Counted from the first letter of the stretch, positions 26,523-38,249 are shown. The stretch is 64,000 nt of DNA from Hygrophila difformis (GCA_030278955.1 JAOANR010000002.1:21810057-21874056); one strand, 5' to 3'. Translations and numbers: made by a program. The notes: a model not told the origin generated them from the letters alone.

Positions 26523-26628
26523 CCCAGTATGCATATGATGATGCATATTCTTCAACTCTGAAAGAAAAGAGGATAAATGGTTTGGGTCAGCAAAAACGCG
26601 CTGAGTAAGTTAACACATAGCATGGGTT
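26523..26628 (-). mobile_element. Mosaic piece 13: 106-bp inverted U5 scrap
   Basis: CCCAGTATGCATATGATG to CATAGCATGGGTT matches 20421-20526. Two orientation or position jumps in about 100 bp; the right junction sits in a short T-rich overlap. Confidence 0.75.
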
Positions 26629-27130
26629 TATTTGAAAATGACAAGATATGATTAATATTCCACCCTACAATTTCAAACCATAGTCAAATTATTCCCAATT
26701 ATATTATGGCATTCTAGAATAATCCCATAATAAAAAAAATATATGGGTAGAATGATTAATCAAGGATATAGAAAATAGATAATTCTCATTATAATTTAAA
26801 CATGTAAATATATACATGTATATACATGTGTACATGTTTGGAAAGATTATTTCAAGACCAAGGTATATATGTGTATATAAACTTGTATATGGATTTAAAA
26901 TATTCTATGAACCATATACTTATTACACTTGATATTGAAATCCATATATTTATTTGAAAAGACAAATATATATAATTTTTCAAAGTATGTTTTGTAGAAA
27001 ATAATATACTAATCTTTAAGCACATATTTGAACATATAAATATATATAGATTTGATTAAAAATCTACTTAGTGAATTAATCAAAAATATATATTCATATA
27101 TATATTTCGGGCAATTTCTATGGTATTACA
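26629..27130 (-). mobile_element. Mosaic piece 14: type B LTR start, minus
   Basis: Copy of the first 500 bp of the type B LTR, minus orientation, ending at its start at 27130. Together with the next 560 bp it duplicates 22876-23932 almost perfectly, which points to a recent duplication. Confidence 0.85.
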
Positions 27131-27754
27131 ATCTACCCTCCTTAAGAATCAACTTCGTCCCCGAAGTTGCGCGACTTATTGACCGATTGATTGATTGCGA
27201 TTGTATCATTAAATTTCTTCCGACTTCACGGGTTCTTGGAATTAAAATTCTTTTCCTTCTTGAATTTAATTCCAATTATCTTGACTCAATTCATGGAATG
27301 TCTTCGGGCTTCCTTTCCCTCTTTTATTCCATTTTGAATTTAAATCTATCGGCGTTTCATATCCGAGCAATAATTTATTGTGATAAATTATTTTCTTCTT
27401 CTCGGATATATTTCGACATTGATCGGAATAAATTTTTATTCCTTTGGGCGTTGATAAAAATCTGGGGTATTACAGTCTACCCCCCTTAAGAATCAACTTC
27501 GTCCTCGAAGTTGTGTTTCGGCTTTTCTCGCGCTAAGAGTTAGGGTTCTTTTGTTTACTATTTGCGATATTGTGTTTTTGAATTATTGTTCGATTGTTGA
27601 TTATTGTTTGACTGAACCCAGAATTGAAATTTCCAAGTTGCCTACGTACCCTGTGAAGGGATCAAGTCATTACGTAGTTCAAAAAGAATTTATTTGGGAT
27701 ACAAAATATTCGAGTTTCGAAATAAATGCTTATGCATTCTTACGGGGTATTACA
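27131..27754 (-). mobile_element. Outer U3 modules ending at the insertion boundary
   Basis: Minus strand: outermost start TGTAATACCCCGTAAG at 27754, hairpin and purine tract, second start at 27474 (TGTAATACCCCAG), hairpin (27169-27150), purine tract, third start at 27130. The outermost start sits against the TTGGT duplication, so it is the true terminus of the inserted DNA. The same terminus sequence occurs after gag in TR-GAG-2 at 40682. Confidence 0.8.
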
Positions 27755-28326
27755 TTGGTGTAGTACTCTTGCACTGTTTGCGCACCTTGTCTGAGGTTGA
27801 TGAACTCCTCGTACTTTGTCGTCTTCGTGCTTAGTGGGTAGAACCTTTCCCTCAAGGCTTCCTTAAGTTCTTCCCAGGTGTAGGATTCTTCGTCTTCCTC
27901 TGAATTCGCTCGAAAGGTTCGCCACCACTCATCGGCTTCACCTCCTAAGTAGTAGGTTGCTACCCGTATCCTTGCCTCATCAGCACATTTGATAGCATCC
28001 AAGAGCTTATCAAATGTACGGATCCACCCCTCTAGTTCGGCGGGATCCTCCTGCCCATCGTAGCGTGGTGGTTGATAGGGATTCACCAACGCTAGATAGT
28101 TGGGTTGAGCTACGGGTGGAGGTACTGTTTGTGTCCTATGCACCTCGGCATTTCCTAATGCTACTATGACTTCCTCCATAGTCCTTAGACGTTCTTCCAT
28201 GTTGTTGGGTGTAGGAGGCACTTGTTCTTCGAGGTTCTGGGGACTTCCACTGTTGTTGGACGTGTTGGGGAGGTTAGCGTCCGTGCCATTTGGACTAACC
28301 TTCCTCGGTTTCCTCCTAGGTGCCAT
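27755..28326 (-). pseudogene. TR-GAG-1 gag, N-terminal half
   Basis: Structural capsid/nucleocapsid protein of a Ty3/gypsy element. It begins MAPRRKPRKVSPNG at 28326, the same start block as the intact gag at 39494 (MAPRRKLRKISPNG). It keeps the typical gag core WIRTFDKLLDAIKC, then YYLGGEADEWW, then ERFYPLSTKTTKYEEF and QTVQEYYT. The frame is clean over 190 codons and is cut by the 24.9-kb insertion at 27754. The remaining half is at 2310-2885, where two stop codons are found. The protein would be non-functional even without the insertion. Confidence 0.88.
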
Positions 28327-29092
28327 TTTCTGTTATAACGTGTATAGATTAGCTTATCTTGGTTTAGATAGATCGTTCGAACAAGACGTTTCGTAAATTT
28401 CTAATTTCAAATTTTCGGATTTATTGTTTGGAAATCCAAACAAGATTTTTGGAATAAAGGGTGTTTTGATAAAACTTGATTTTTTTTTATTTTTTTTATT
28501 TTTTTTATATATAGAATCGTGAATTTCTAATTTCGAATTTTCGGATTTGTTGTTTGGGAAACCAAACAAGATTTTTGGAATAAATATTGTTTTAATAAAA
28601 ACTTGATTTTTTTTTTTATTGTTTCCACATAAGGAATTTTCCTAATTCGTACAAGGCTAGGAATGGCTAAGGCCGGGATTTGTTATGCTTAGGCGCGCTT
28701 AGATGAACGTGATCGAGAGCTAAGGCAAGTCAGTCTCTAGTTAGCTTCCTTAATTTGATGTCAAGCGTCTAAGTTATCTAGTGCAAGCAGAAGATCTAAG
28801 TTAATATTCGCCAAGATTCTAGGTTAACTTCGCCAAGATTCTAAGTTAAAATTCGCCAAGATTCTAAGTTGAAATTCGCCAAGATTCAAAGTTGATAAAA
28901 GAGATGCAATATGCAAATGCAAATGATGATTTCCCCCCCAAAAATAATTTAATGCACTATATATATATATATATATTTTTCCCATGGGTTTTAAAATAAA
29001 AATTTCTTCATGGAAATAATACTTTAAAACTTAAAATAATAGTCAAAATATTAATAGTACTTTAAAAATAATAATGGTTTAAAAATGGCCGG
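28327..29092 (-). other. TR-GAG-1 leader between primer site and gag
   Basis: Noncoding 5' leader. It has an AT-rich run of TTTTT/AAAA (28470-28620), a fourfold short repeat of about 26 bp around TTCGCCAAGATTCTA (28805-28890) and a TA dinucleotide tract (28958-28976). It is related in position, not closely in sequence, to the TR-GAG-2 leader at 38941-39484. Confidence 0.7.
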
Positions 29093-29104
29093 GCTCTGAT
29101 ACCA
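29093..29104 (-). promoter_or_regulatory. Primer-binding site, tRNA-iMet type
   Basis: Minus strand TGGTATCAGAGC, three bases inside the 5' LTR end at 29108. It is the standard plant tRNA-Met primer site and fixes the element's minus orientation. Confidence 0.93.
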
Positions 29105-29107
29105 ACT

Positions 29108-32041
29108 TGTAACACACCAGTTTTTGGTCACCCAGGTCAGAATGTCACCGCCACACCTCCCCAGCAAGACACGGTTTCTCCGAGCTTGCTAAAGAGATGC
29201 AAGGCTATGGTTTTTCAGAATTTAAAACATTCAAACAGCCCATTTATATATAATTTAAAAATAATGTCATTACAGTTGCAGCAGAAAATAATATTTACAT
29301 AAGTATAATGCAGCGGAATTTAAATATAGCCAACACGGCCAGAATACGGGTTAAACAGGCCCGTTCATGCAATTTCTAGTCTAACGTAACATTTAAAAAT
29401 AAATTATTTCCCCAAAATTCCCATGAATGCATATGATGATACATATTCTTCAGCTCTGAAAGAAACAGGGGAAAAAATACAGTTTTGGTCAGCACTACGT
29501 GCTGAGTAAGTTAACACATACATAACTATGGGGTTTCAAAGCCAATATTTAATATTTAAAGAACACATGTGCACAACACCACATAATTTAATTTATTTAA
29601 CTAACAGTAATTTAATTGCATAATTTAAACGACAGAGACTTCATAAGATCATAAATATAATTCACAAGGTAAAACAATTGCAAGACATACTTTAAGGCAT
29701 AATCTAAAAGGAACAATTTTCGAGTCTTCTAGTTTCATATCTCATGTCTCATGTTTCAAGTTTATATCTCAATTGTCCTTCGGCAAGCTTTATTTATCAA
29801 TTGCCTTCCGGCAAGCATTATATCTCAATTGCCTTTAGGCAAACATTATATCTCAATTGCCTTTCGGCAAGCATTATATTTCAATTGCCTCTCGGCAAGC
29901 ATTATATCTCAATTGCCTTTCGGCAAGTATTATATTTCAATTGCCTCTCGGCAAGCATTATATTTCAATTGCCTTTCGGCAAGCATTATATTTTATGTGT
30001 ATTTTATTTCAAATGAATTCCCAATCATTTAAACCTTAAAGGCTAATTTCATGTTTCAACAAGATTTCAAGATTTGACTTCCGGTAAACCACTGTTTACT
30101 CTAAAATTCGTCTAAATTCAGATTTAATTCCAAAAATTCCAAAATTTCACTACTGACTCAGAAACGTCGAGATGAACAACTTTCGTGTTTTAACTTTTTC
30201 AACCCGAGATACCGAATCATGTCAAAAACGTCAATTTTCGCAGAAACACAAATCTGTCCGAATTTTACATACCACAGTTTAAAGATATCGAGTTCTACCA
30301 TAGCAAATCAACTCCAAATTTTATGAAATTTTACAGAGACCATCTTAAGACATTTATCTACAGCTTTCATGTTCGGCCAAAGATCTAAATCGGTCTAGAA
30401 CTAATGTCAAAAACGTCGTCAAGTTCTGACCTAAGTTCAGTCAAGAATTTCAAGATCCACATCCTAGCAGTTCGGTTTCGGGTGGATTTCATATATCAAA
30501 TCATCACGAAAAATTCTGAATTTTTACGGAGGTGTTCTTAACGTATAGATCTACAACTCTTATGTTCAACGCCAAGCCTAGATCGGTCTAGATCTAAGGT
30601 AGAAATCACCAACAAGTTCGAATAAAGTTCTGTCACCGTTTCAAGATTTAAACCCAAGGCGGGTCTGTTCGTGGTCGTTTTCGGATATCCAAACACGATG
30701 AAAAATTATGAAAATTTTACAGTAGATAGATCTATGTCTTAGGAACGTTTTTTGTGTTTTAAGTTTTTCCGTTTGGGGTCGTTTTAAGATTCGGAAAAAA
30801 TAGACAACACTATTGCGCTGTTAAAAGTTTTACATTGGCAGATTTCATGTCCTTGATTCGAATCTTTAAATCTAACGTATTTTAATTTCGCCCAAAACCA
30901 TGTAAGAGTTAACTTACAGATTTGTAGTCATCCGGGTTCGTCGATTTCGGAGGCGTGGCTTCCAGTCCACCGTTTATCCTCTCCGTTCGTCGGGTTCTTT
31001 GTTCTCGATCCGAATCGGGGGTTTAGAATAGGAAAAGATCGAATTAGGATTCGTTTTGAATCAAGAACGGGAAAAGAATGGACAAGAGTAGATCGGATCT
31101 TACCCCGACGATCGAAGGCTCCCAATTTTCGTCCAAGTCAGTTCCGTTGTTCGGTTTTGTGCCTCCGACGACTTCCGGATCTAGGGTTTTGTGTATAGAG
31201 AGTATCGTAGGGTTTCGTCAAAAGTTGGGGCTGATTGGGATGGTTATTTATAGATGGAAAGGACCTAAAGGTCGTCCAAAGGCAGCCCTAGGGTGTCTTG
31301 AGTCGCAAGGTGTTCAACCGAAGTCGGAAAATCCGGATTCGGGCGAGTAAATCTCGCACGGGGCGTTTCTGCCAGTTGGCGCGGTCGTGGCGCGGTCCAA
31401 GGCCAACAACCGCGCGGCCAGCGCACCACTCACGCCTGGACTCCGGTCCGGGCGGGTCGTGCGATCCGTCGGGTCTTTCCTCCTCTCTTTCGGACTTCTA
31501 TCCCTCTATGTTCTTGGACTCCCATTTCCGGGCTATCTTCGGGCTCCGATTTCCTATCTTAATTTTCTTCGGACCAAACTTTATATTTGGACTCGAGTTA
31601 TTGAGTTTATCGGTGTCGGGTCCCCGTGTAACCATTTATTCAATTAAATTGCCTTCGGATTCCCGGGTTCTCGGAACTTTGATTCCTTTTTAATTTAAAT
31701 TCCATTTCTCATTTCCTCTACACTTATTTCTTTATTTATTTATTATGTTCTCTTTATTATTTATTTATTTATTTATTTTATGTTGCAAAATTCTCGGGTA
31801 TTACAGTCTACCCTCCTTAAGAATCAACTTCGTCCTCGAAGTTGTGTTTCGGCTTTTCTCGTACTAAGGTCTTTTGTTTGTTTTATTATTTTGTGACTGA
31901 ACTTAGAATTAAAACTTCTAAGCTGCCTACGTACCCTGTGAAGGGATCAAGCCATAACGTAGTTCAAAAATTTATTTGGGATACATATTGCCGAGCCAAA
32001 CTAAAAAAAATAATGCAACTACTTTGTTACGGGGTATCACA
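29108..32041 (-). mobile_element. 5' LTR of TR-GAG-1 (2934 bp, complete)
   Basis: Minus strand from TGTGATACCCCG at 32041 to GGTGTGTTACA at 29108. A second LTR-like start with its own purine tract and hairpin (31844-31825) lies 236 bp inside, at 31805. The 28-bp array is at 29765-29995 and the GC-rich U3 block at about 31380-31512. Right flank CTAAC (32042-32046) should be the target duplication, but the other copy is outside the window. It interrupts the Tat element's gag-to-protease region. Confidence 0.88.
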
Positions 32042-33688
32042 CTAACAACATTACCACACTAGCATCGCCCATAACAATGCCCAATCAAGGGCAGTATTAT
32101 TACCAAGGGTTAAACTATCCCTGGTATCCCCCAATGGGAGTGTGGGGTCTGCACATGATAGGCCAATGTTCTCCTTAGACTCAACCAAAAGTCCGACAAC
32201 AGACCCGAGGGGCATGAGGCCAGCAATACCACCAAATCAACGGAGCCATCCACTGATGAATCTGAGTAGCCAAAAGTGATAATGGCATGCGTCGGATCCT
32301 TGACAAATAGTTAGACAGAACTCATCTATGATACAGACACAGAGGAAGACCCGGCGTGGGCATTTCTCGTCGAGTAAGAAGATACAGTTCTTCCAGGCGT
32401 TGATTCGGAAGAGTCACGAATCAAACCTCCAATCGTGTTCCCACTAATTAAGGGAGTGCCTTCTCATATGAAGCCACTCTATGTGGAGATATGGAAGGTA
32501 AAAAGATCATGAGGGTCTTCATAGACAATGGATCGGTATACAATTGCATCCCCTTGTCTACCCTGAAAAAGATTCGAAAGAAGGTCTCCGTTCTAGAGAA
32601 GACAAGCATGAAGATGGCAGGATTCTCAGGCGAATCTACATCACCACTTGGGATGATAGTGGTCCAACTCGAAGTTGGTCAAAGAACCATGCCAACAGTA
32701 TTTTTCGTGCTAGATGCAGAAACTTCATACGGTGCAGTGCTCGAAAGAGATTGGATTCATGCGGCGAGATGCATACCATCAACTTACATCAGCAATTGAT
32801 GTTCTGGGCATCTCCAAGCCCTTCAGGGGGAGTGCAGAAATGCAGGATAAATCGATACACTACATAAAGATGTTTCTGCCTTTGTCCTTAACTATCCCCT
32901 ATGATAGGCCAAGTTCGGACGATTCGATCTACGGCCTCGGGAGCTATGCTTCCGATTCCTAGGCACATAGAGGCCAGGGAATATAATGGCTTGTCATTCA
33001 GCCATCAATCTATGTACAAATATTTGTAAATATGATGAATAAAACAGACGCTCATATTTACAATTATTTAGTAAAGTCGGGTTCTCTGCCAACCAATGGC
33101 TCGGGTAACGACTTGCCAAAGAATGACGACACTTCAAGGCCTTACCAATGCCCCGAATTGCTGGAAAAGCATGAACCCACAATGTACTTGGAGGATCCTT
33201 AGGTAGAATTTGACATTTGCTCAAAACATTGCCCAAGTATAGTTCGGTTAAGTGGTCTACTGTCAAAAAGCCAGCAAATAAGACTAACGGATCTTCTGAG
33301 AAAGTATCAAATTGGTCTCGCGTGGGATTATAAGGAAAGGCCCGGATTACATAGGAATATGGTTGAACATAAACTTCCAATCAAGAAAGGATTCAAACCT
33401 TTCAGGCAACCTTCCAGAAGGTCCGACCCGGAGCTATTACCGAAGATCCCGGAGGAAATCCAGAAACTGTTAGAAGCCAAGTTCATCCGCCGATGCAGGT
33501 ACGCGGAATGGCTTTCTAATATTGTCCCCGTGACAAAGAAGAAAGGCAAGATAAGAGTCTGCATTAACTTTCGCGACTTAAATCTAGCCACACCAAAAGA
33601 CGAATACGTCATGCCCATAGCAGACATGCAAGTTGATGTTGCGGCTGGGCACAAGATGTTATCTTTAATGGACGGATACGCTGGGTAC
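32042..33688 (+). pseudogene. Tat-lineage element: gag end, protease, RT start (broken)
   Basis: Degenerate pol start of a Ty3/gypsy element of the Tat lineage. The aspartic protease is visible at 32491-32799, with the active-site-like VFIDNGSVYNCIP (D-N-G-S instead of the usual D-S/T-G) followed by a TYHAVLGRDWIH-like block (TSYGAVLERDWIH), and further remnants to 32960. After a non-coding or decayed stretch (32960-33350) RT begins: IKKGFKPFRQPSRR, then ECR-type RYAEWLSNIVPVTKKKGKIRVCINFRDLN, ending at LMDGYAGY (33688). The RT continues at 47276 after the Athila insertion and at 50917 after a second one. Confidence 0.8.
33684..33688. other. Target-site duplication GGTAC (left copy)
   Basis: Paired with 47271-47275. 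Joining the flanks over one copy restores the RT codons G-Y-S-Q-I, which proves that 33689-47270 is one insertion. Confidence 0.92.
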
Positions 33689-33964
33689 TGATGTCTTACA
33701 CAAAGTGCGACATTTATTTGTGTTTAAGTAATGAGTTAAAGGCTTAATTGGTAAAAATTGTGGAATTATTTGCAAAAAATAATAATTTTGAATAAAAATG
33801 TTAAATTGTGATCTCATTTCTTGATTCTATACATTTTAATGTATTTTGTGTTGAGATTGCATATTTTTAGGTGTTTTTAGCAAATAATTCCACAATTTCC
33901 ACCAATTAAGCCTTTAACTAATTATTTAAACACAAGTAACTGTCGCACTTTGTGCAAGACATCA
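33689..33964. repeat. Foldback at the Athila LTR start
   Basis: Left arm from 33689 and right arm ending at 33964 are inverted copies of about 88 bp with a loop of about 100 bp. Matching landmarks are TGATGTCTTACACAAAGTGC on the left and GCACTTTGTGCAAGACATCA on the right. The truncated 3' LTR (47191-47270) ends within the arm sequence. Confidence 0.9.
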
Positions 33965-34436
33965 AAAAATAATTGAACAAATTAATTCTAATAATTGGTA
34001 AATTGAAAAAGAGCCGAAATTGTTACAACCAAGCTTAGGATAATCACTAGCCGGGGAAGTTGTATGTCTTTAAAACCGAGAGGTTTCTAAATTGTGATAA
34101 TTCTAAGTAGGCATAATCATTAATTAAAAATTGGAGTTTTTTTTATGCAATTGCAAGTTTGTCAACAATTGAAAGATCTAGGGATCTCCATTCATTATCT
34201 AGCGTATTATTTCACTCTCTCTTTGATTTGTTAATTGGAACTTTTATTACTTTATTTTAATTCATTGCAATTTTAGGATCTTAGAGAAACCCAGCTATTC
34301 ACGCACTTTAATTTTGGTCGCTATTTGAATTTAATAAATTATAGCAATTCCTTGTTTCATGTGGATTCGACCCGGCTTTCATCGGATTATTACTTGGACC
34401 GTACACTGCGGGTTGTGTTGGAAAATATTCCACACA
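33689..34436 (+). mobile_element. 5' LTR of the Athila-type element
   Basis: From TGATGTCTTACAC to ...CCACACA, just before the spacer and primer site. The first 276 bp form a foldback. Near the end, GTGGATTCGACCCGG followed by TTATTACTTGG is typical of Athila-type U5. The exact 3' boundary could shift by a few bases. Confidence 0.75.
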
Positions 34437-34445
34437 CCAAGTTTT

Positions 34446-34463
34446 TGGCGTCGTTGCCGGGGA
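34446..34463 (+). promoter_or_regulatory. Primer-binding site, tRNA-Asp type
   Basis: TGGCGTCGTTGCCGGGGA differs from the usual Athila site by one base, a C to T change at a CpG, as expected from methylation decay. Confidence 0.88.
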
Positions 34464-34576
34464 ACGGCGGACTTTTATATAGTTTATTGAGTTTTAGTAT
34501 TTTCTTCTTTATTTATTTTTCTTTTTTTATTCTTAGTTTCACACACTCCCTTATTTCCTTTTGTTTTAGGCTCTAG

Positions 34577-35822
34577 TTTATTCCTGGAGGTGCTCCGCGA
34601 GAATTTGAGTGGCAGAGACCGCATGGAGGGGGTGGGCAGGACCGTCATGAAGGTGGTGTTCAGAATGCTCCCCGACCAGCATCTTTGACACTCAGGCAGC
34701 AGATGCAACAAACGTGTTATATTACAAATGATCCAGTTGTGCGAGGACCTAGGCCAGAACTTCCTTTTCAGATTAGTCCATACATATTGACTATGGTGCA
34801 ACAAAAACCCTTTGGAGGAGAAGCCCAAGGAATCCAAACATTCACCTATATCACTTTAGGAGCCTTTGCAGCACAGTGACCATTGCAGGGTTGACACAAG
34901 ATGAGCTTATGTTGTTGTTTCCCTTTTCATTAAGGGATTGAGCTAAAGTATGGTTTCAGTCAATTCATGCAGGTTCTATTCGTACTTCGAATGATATGCT
35001 GTAGAGGTTCATGACCAAGTTTTTCCCACCTTCCATGATCATTAAGTTTAGGGACCAGATTAAAATATTTAAGCAGAAAGGACATGAGACCGTGATAGAT
35101 ATATGGGAAAGGATGCAGACAAATATTAGGGCATGTCCCCAGCATGGTTTGTCTGAATGTGAGATCCTTTATGCATTTTATCAAGGACTGACACCTGGAG
35201 ATAGACATTAGTTTAATGGAACATCTGGGGGAACTTTCATGGATAGCACTGTAGAGGAAGCTATGAGAATCTTGGATAGTTTAGCAGAAGATGAGGAATT
35301 ATGGGGGAATTGTGAGAGGAATGTCCCTACTAAGGTACGAGAAATTGAAGCATTAAAAGAGGTTAAAGATGAGTTAGCTATGGTAGTAGACAGACTAAGT
35401 TGTATGGAGATAGCCTTTAATAAGGTAGTTGTTCCAGTTCCTGAGAAGCCTGTACAGCCAGTTCAAGCCATTCAGATTGTTACATGTCGGTATTGTGCAG
35501 GACCTCATCAGTCCTACACATGTCGGATTGAAACAGTTTCTGAAAATCAAGTATATGAGGGAGTGCAGGATGTTCAATATGTGGAGAATCAGAGGAGGTC
35601 TATTAACCCATATACAAACAACCCACCTTTTCAGCAGGGACCTCCAGGCTTCTTTCAGCAGAACATGTCTTACTATCCAGAGGAACAACCTTTAATAGTA
35701 CTGAGACAGTCCCATCCTCTACCCAATCTTCTGATCCAATTATGGGACTTCTTCAGCGGATCTAGAAAAACCAAATTGAGACATCTAAGCTTTATACATT
35801 TGTGGCCCGCACTGAGGACTAC
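34577..35822 (+). pseudogene. Athila-type gag (broken)
   Basis: Nucleocapsid/capsid protein remnant. Recognisable pieces in order are: FQISPYILTMVQQKPFGGEA (34770-34830), FFPPSMIIKFRDQIKIFKQK with ETVIDIWERMQ (35020-35120), CPQHGLSECEILYAFYQGL (35130-35190), TVEEAMRILDSLAEDEELW (35245-35310), and the zinc knuckle CRYCAGPHQSYTC (CX2CX3HX4C, about 35485-35525). These are conserved Athila gag landmarks. Stops (for example after 34876 and 35208) break the frame. The gene is then interrupted by TR-GAG-2 at 35822; no gag sequence is obvious on the far side before protease at 44249. Confidence 0.85.
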
Positions 35823-38060
35823 TGTAATACCCGGGATTTTTATCGGCGTCCAAAGGAATAAAACTTAGTTCTTAATCAAATCAATGTCGAAATATATCCG
35901 AGAAGAAGAAAATAATTTATCACAATAAATTATTGCTCGGATATGAAACGCCGATAGATTCAAATTCAAAATGGAATAAAAGAGGGAAAGGAAGCCCGAA
36001 GACATTCCATGAATTGAGTAAAAATAATTGGAGTTAAGTTCATGAAGGAAAAGAATTTTAATTCCAAGAACCCGTGAAGTCGGAAGAAATTTAATGATAC
36101 AAGTTATTGCACGGGAATCAAAAGACGACAAATTGGAAGCCGACGAACCCGAGACCGACGGACTTAAAATCTCAAACATGAAACTCATTTGAGTCGAGAT
36201 AAACTTAAGATAAGAATTTATGATCCAAGAATGTCCCGAAAAATCGAGCCCGAAAACGTAGGAGGACAGAAGTCCGAAATAGAGGAGGAAAAGCACGACG
36301 GATCGCACGACCCCGCCCGGACCGAAGTCCAGGCGTGTTTGGCGCGCCCTCCGCGCGCTATTTAGGTAAAAACCGCGCCGCCACCGCGCCGCGGTGACAG
36401 CAGCCACACTTTGTCGCGTTTTGGCGACTTTCTTGCCATATTCCTTGGCCCCAACGCGGGAATTTTGCTTGATCACGGGGGAGGCATATTTTGGACGTCA
36501 TTAGGTGTCCCTAACACCCCATTTCAGTCATCAACACCCCAAAGTTTCATCCAAAACTCTCCCAAAACTCTCCCAAAGCCAAACACCCTTCCGGCGGACT
36601 TTCCGGCGAATTTCCGGCAACCAAATCCGACCAAGGAAGTGTGTAGATCAAGGATTGCAGGCTTTGGATTGTTGGTAAGATGTTAATCAAGTTTCCATAT
36701 GGTTTTAAGATCATAAACATCATCCTAACTTAAGAATCTTCGTATTCAAACACAAATCGGAGCCAAGGGAAGAATAAATCGGGTGGAAGAGATTCGTTCG
36801 TGACATCCCGTGGATTCCGGACGACCCCGTGACTTCCTAAACATCATCCCCACTGTAAGTTAACCTTACTATGGTTTTGGGTGACTTAAAATGCAACCAA
36901 ACATAGAGATTTAAAAACTCTAAAATCTGTCAACAAGAAAAACCCCCGGCGCAGCATTTTCGTATGAATTTTTCGAACCTCTAAAGCTGCTCAAACAATA
37001 AAACTCAAAACATGAAAAGTGTTCCTAAGACTTTGGTCTAGCCTCTGTAAAAATTTTGGAATTTTTCATGTTGTTTTGAAACCTGAAACCGACCCAAAAC
37101 CGAAGAGCATCAAATCTGGATCTTAGAATCCTTGACAGAATTTTCGTTCGAACTTGACGATAATTTTTACCTTAGATCTACACCGATCTAGGTTTGGAAT
37201 TGAACATAAGAATTGTAGATCTATGAGTTTGGAATATTACTGTAAGTTTTTAGAATTTTTCATTGAGATTTGAACCTCCAAACTCGAGCCGATCCGATCT
37301 GTGTTAGAACCGATGTCAAGAACCTTGACAGATTTCATTATCAAACTTGATGAGCATATTTCTATTACTTCGAGTGTTCAAACCTGAAAACTCAAAACTA
37401 AGATTTTGATCCTAAGAGCTTAAGCTATGTTGTGTAAAAATTTCAGAAATTTTCATCAAGTTTTGATACCCCAAATCATGTCGGACATATTCTGCATTTT
37501 TAGGAATTTTCAAAGGATGACAGTTTTCATAGCCGATCTTAATGAGCTTATTCCTATCATTTCTAGCCCGAACTAATCTTAGAGTTCTAAACAAAAGTTG
37601 CATATAATCATGTCTAGTATATGCATGTAAAATTTCAGAATTTTTGAAGTTCATTTGGTATGTTAAAAAGTCAAATCTTTGAAAGGTGTCAAACCTGAAT
37701 CCTGACAGCATACTATTTCTGTAGAAAACTTGATTTTTGACATACTTCCCATCGTTTTTCCGAAAAACTTAAAACACGAAAGTTGTTCGTTGGGATGTTT
37801 TTGAGATACTGTGAAAATTTCAAATCAATCGCCTAAGAAATGGATTTTTAAACCAAAAAGGCGTAAACTGTGACGCCAAATGATTTTTAAATCAAAGAGA
37901 TTTTGAAATTCGAAACAAACGGTCGAGACGTTGAATTACGATATATCTATACTTTTGAAAAATCCCGTTACACCAAATAAAAACATTTTCTGTAAAAGAA
38001 TTCTTTTGAAACATTGGGGATTTGTGACCAAGTTTGATATTATCAATATGGGCCAGACGG

Positions 38061-38147
38061 CTTGTGGACATAAGAGCCCAAGCGAACGGCTAGTGGACAT
38101 AAGAGCCCAAGCGAACGGCCAGTGGACATAAGAGCCCTGGCGAATGG
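38061..38147. repeat. 29-bp tandem repeat, three copies
   Basis: Unit begins GTGGACATAAGAGCCC and ends near GCGAACGG or GCGAATGG. The 3' LTR has four copies with a 12-bp spacer (about 43337-43466), one of two length differences between the LTRs. The other is an 11-bp unit GCCACCGCGCC present only at about 36372-36395. Confidence 0.88.
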
Positions 38148-38249
38148 TTATTTATAAATATTGATTATGAGGATTGCGGTCACAAGAGCCCTGGTGAATG
38201 GTGAACTATAAAAGAAACGAAAAATATTTTGAGAAATGATACTATTGAT

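Larger units (their letters stand above)
2886..27754 (-). mobile_element. 24.9-kb LTR-only mosaic inside TR-GAG-1 gag
   Basis: On the minus strand the insertion starts at 27754 with TGTAATACCCCG and ends at 2886 with GGGGTGTTACA. Both are genuine LTR termini, inside a perfect 5-bp duplication. Between them lie at least eleven pieces of one LTR family in alternating orientation: plus at 4771-13337, 14411-14763 and 24032-26522; minus elsewhere. There is no gag or pol sequence, and I saw no primer-binding site. Junctions have short homologies or small fillers copied from elsewhere in the LTR. The simplest reading is one LTR insertion later expanded and inverted by repeated repair or template switching. 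An assembly artefact in a highly repetitive tract must be excluded. Confidence 0.8.

Noticed and set aside
35865..36476. 203-codon antisense frame in the TR-GAG-2 LTR
   Set aside because: Repeated in the 3' LTR as 192 codons with a different N-terminus. Hydrophobic low-complexity translation of U3 and no family resemblance.
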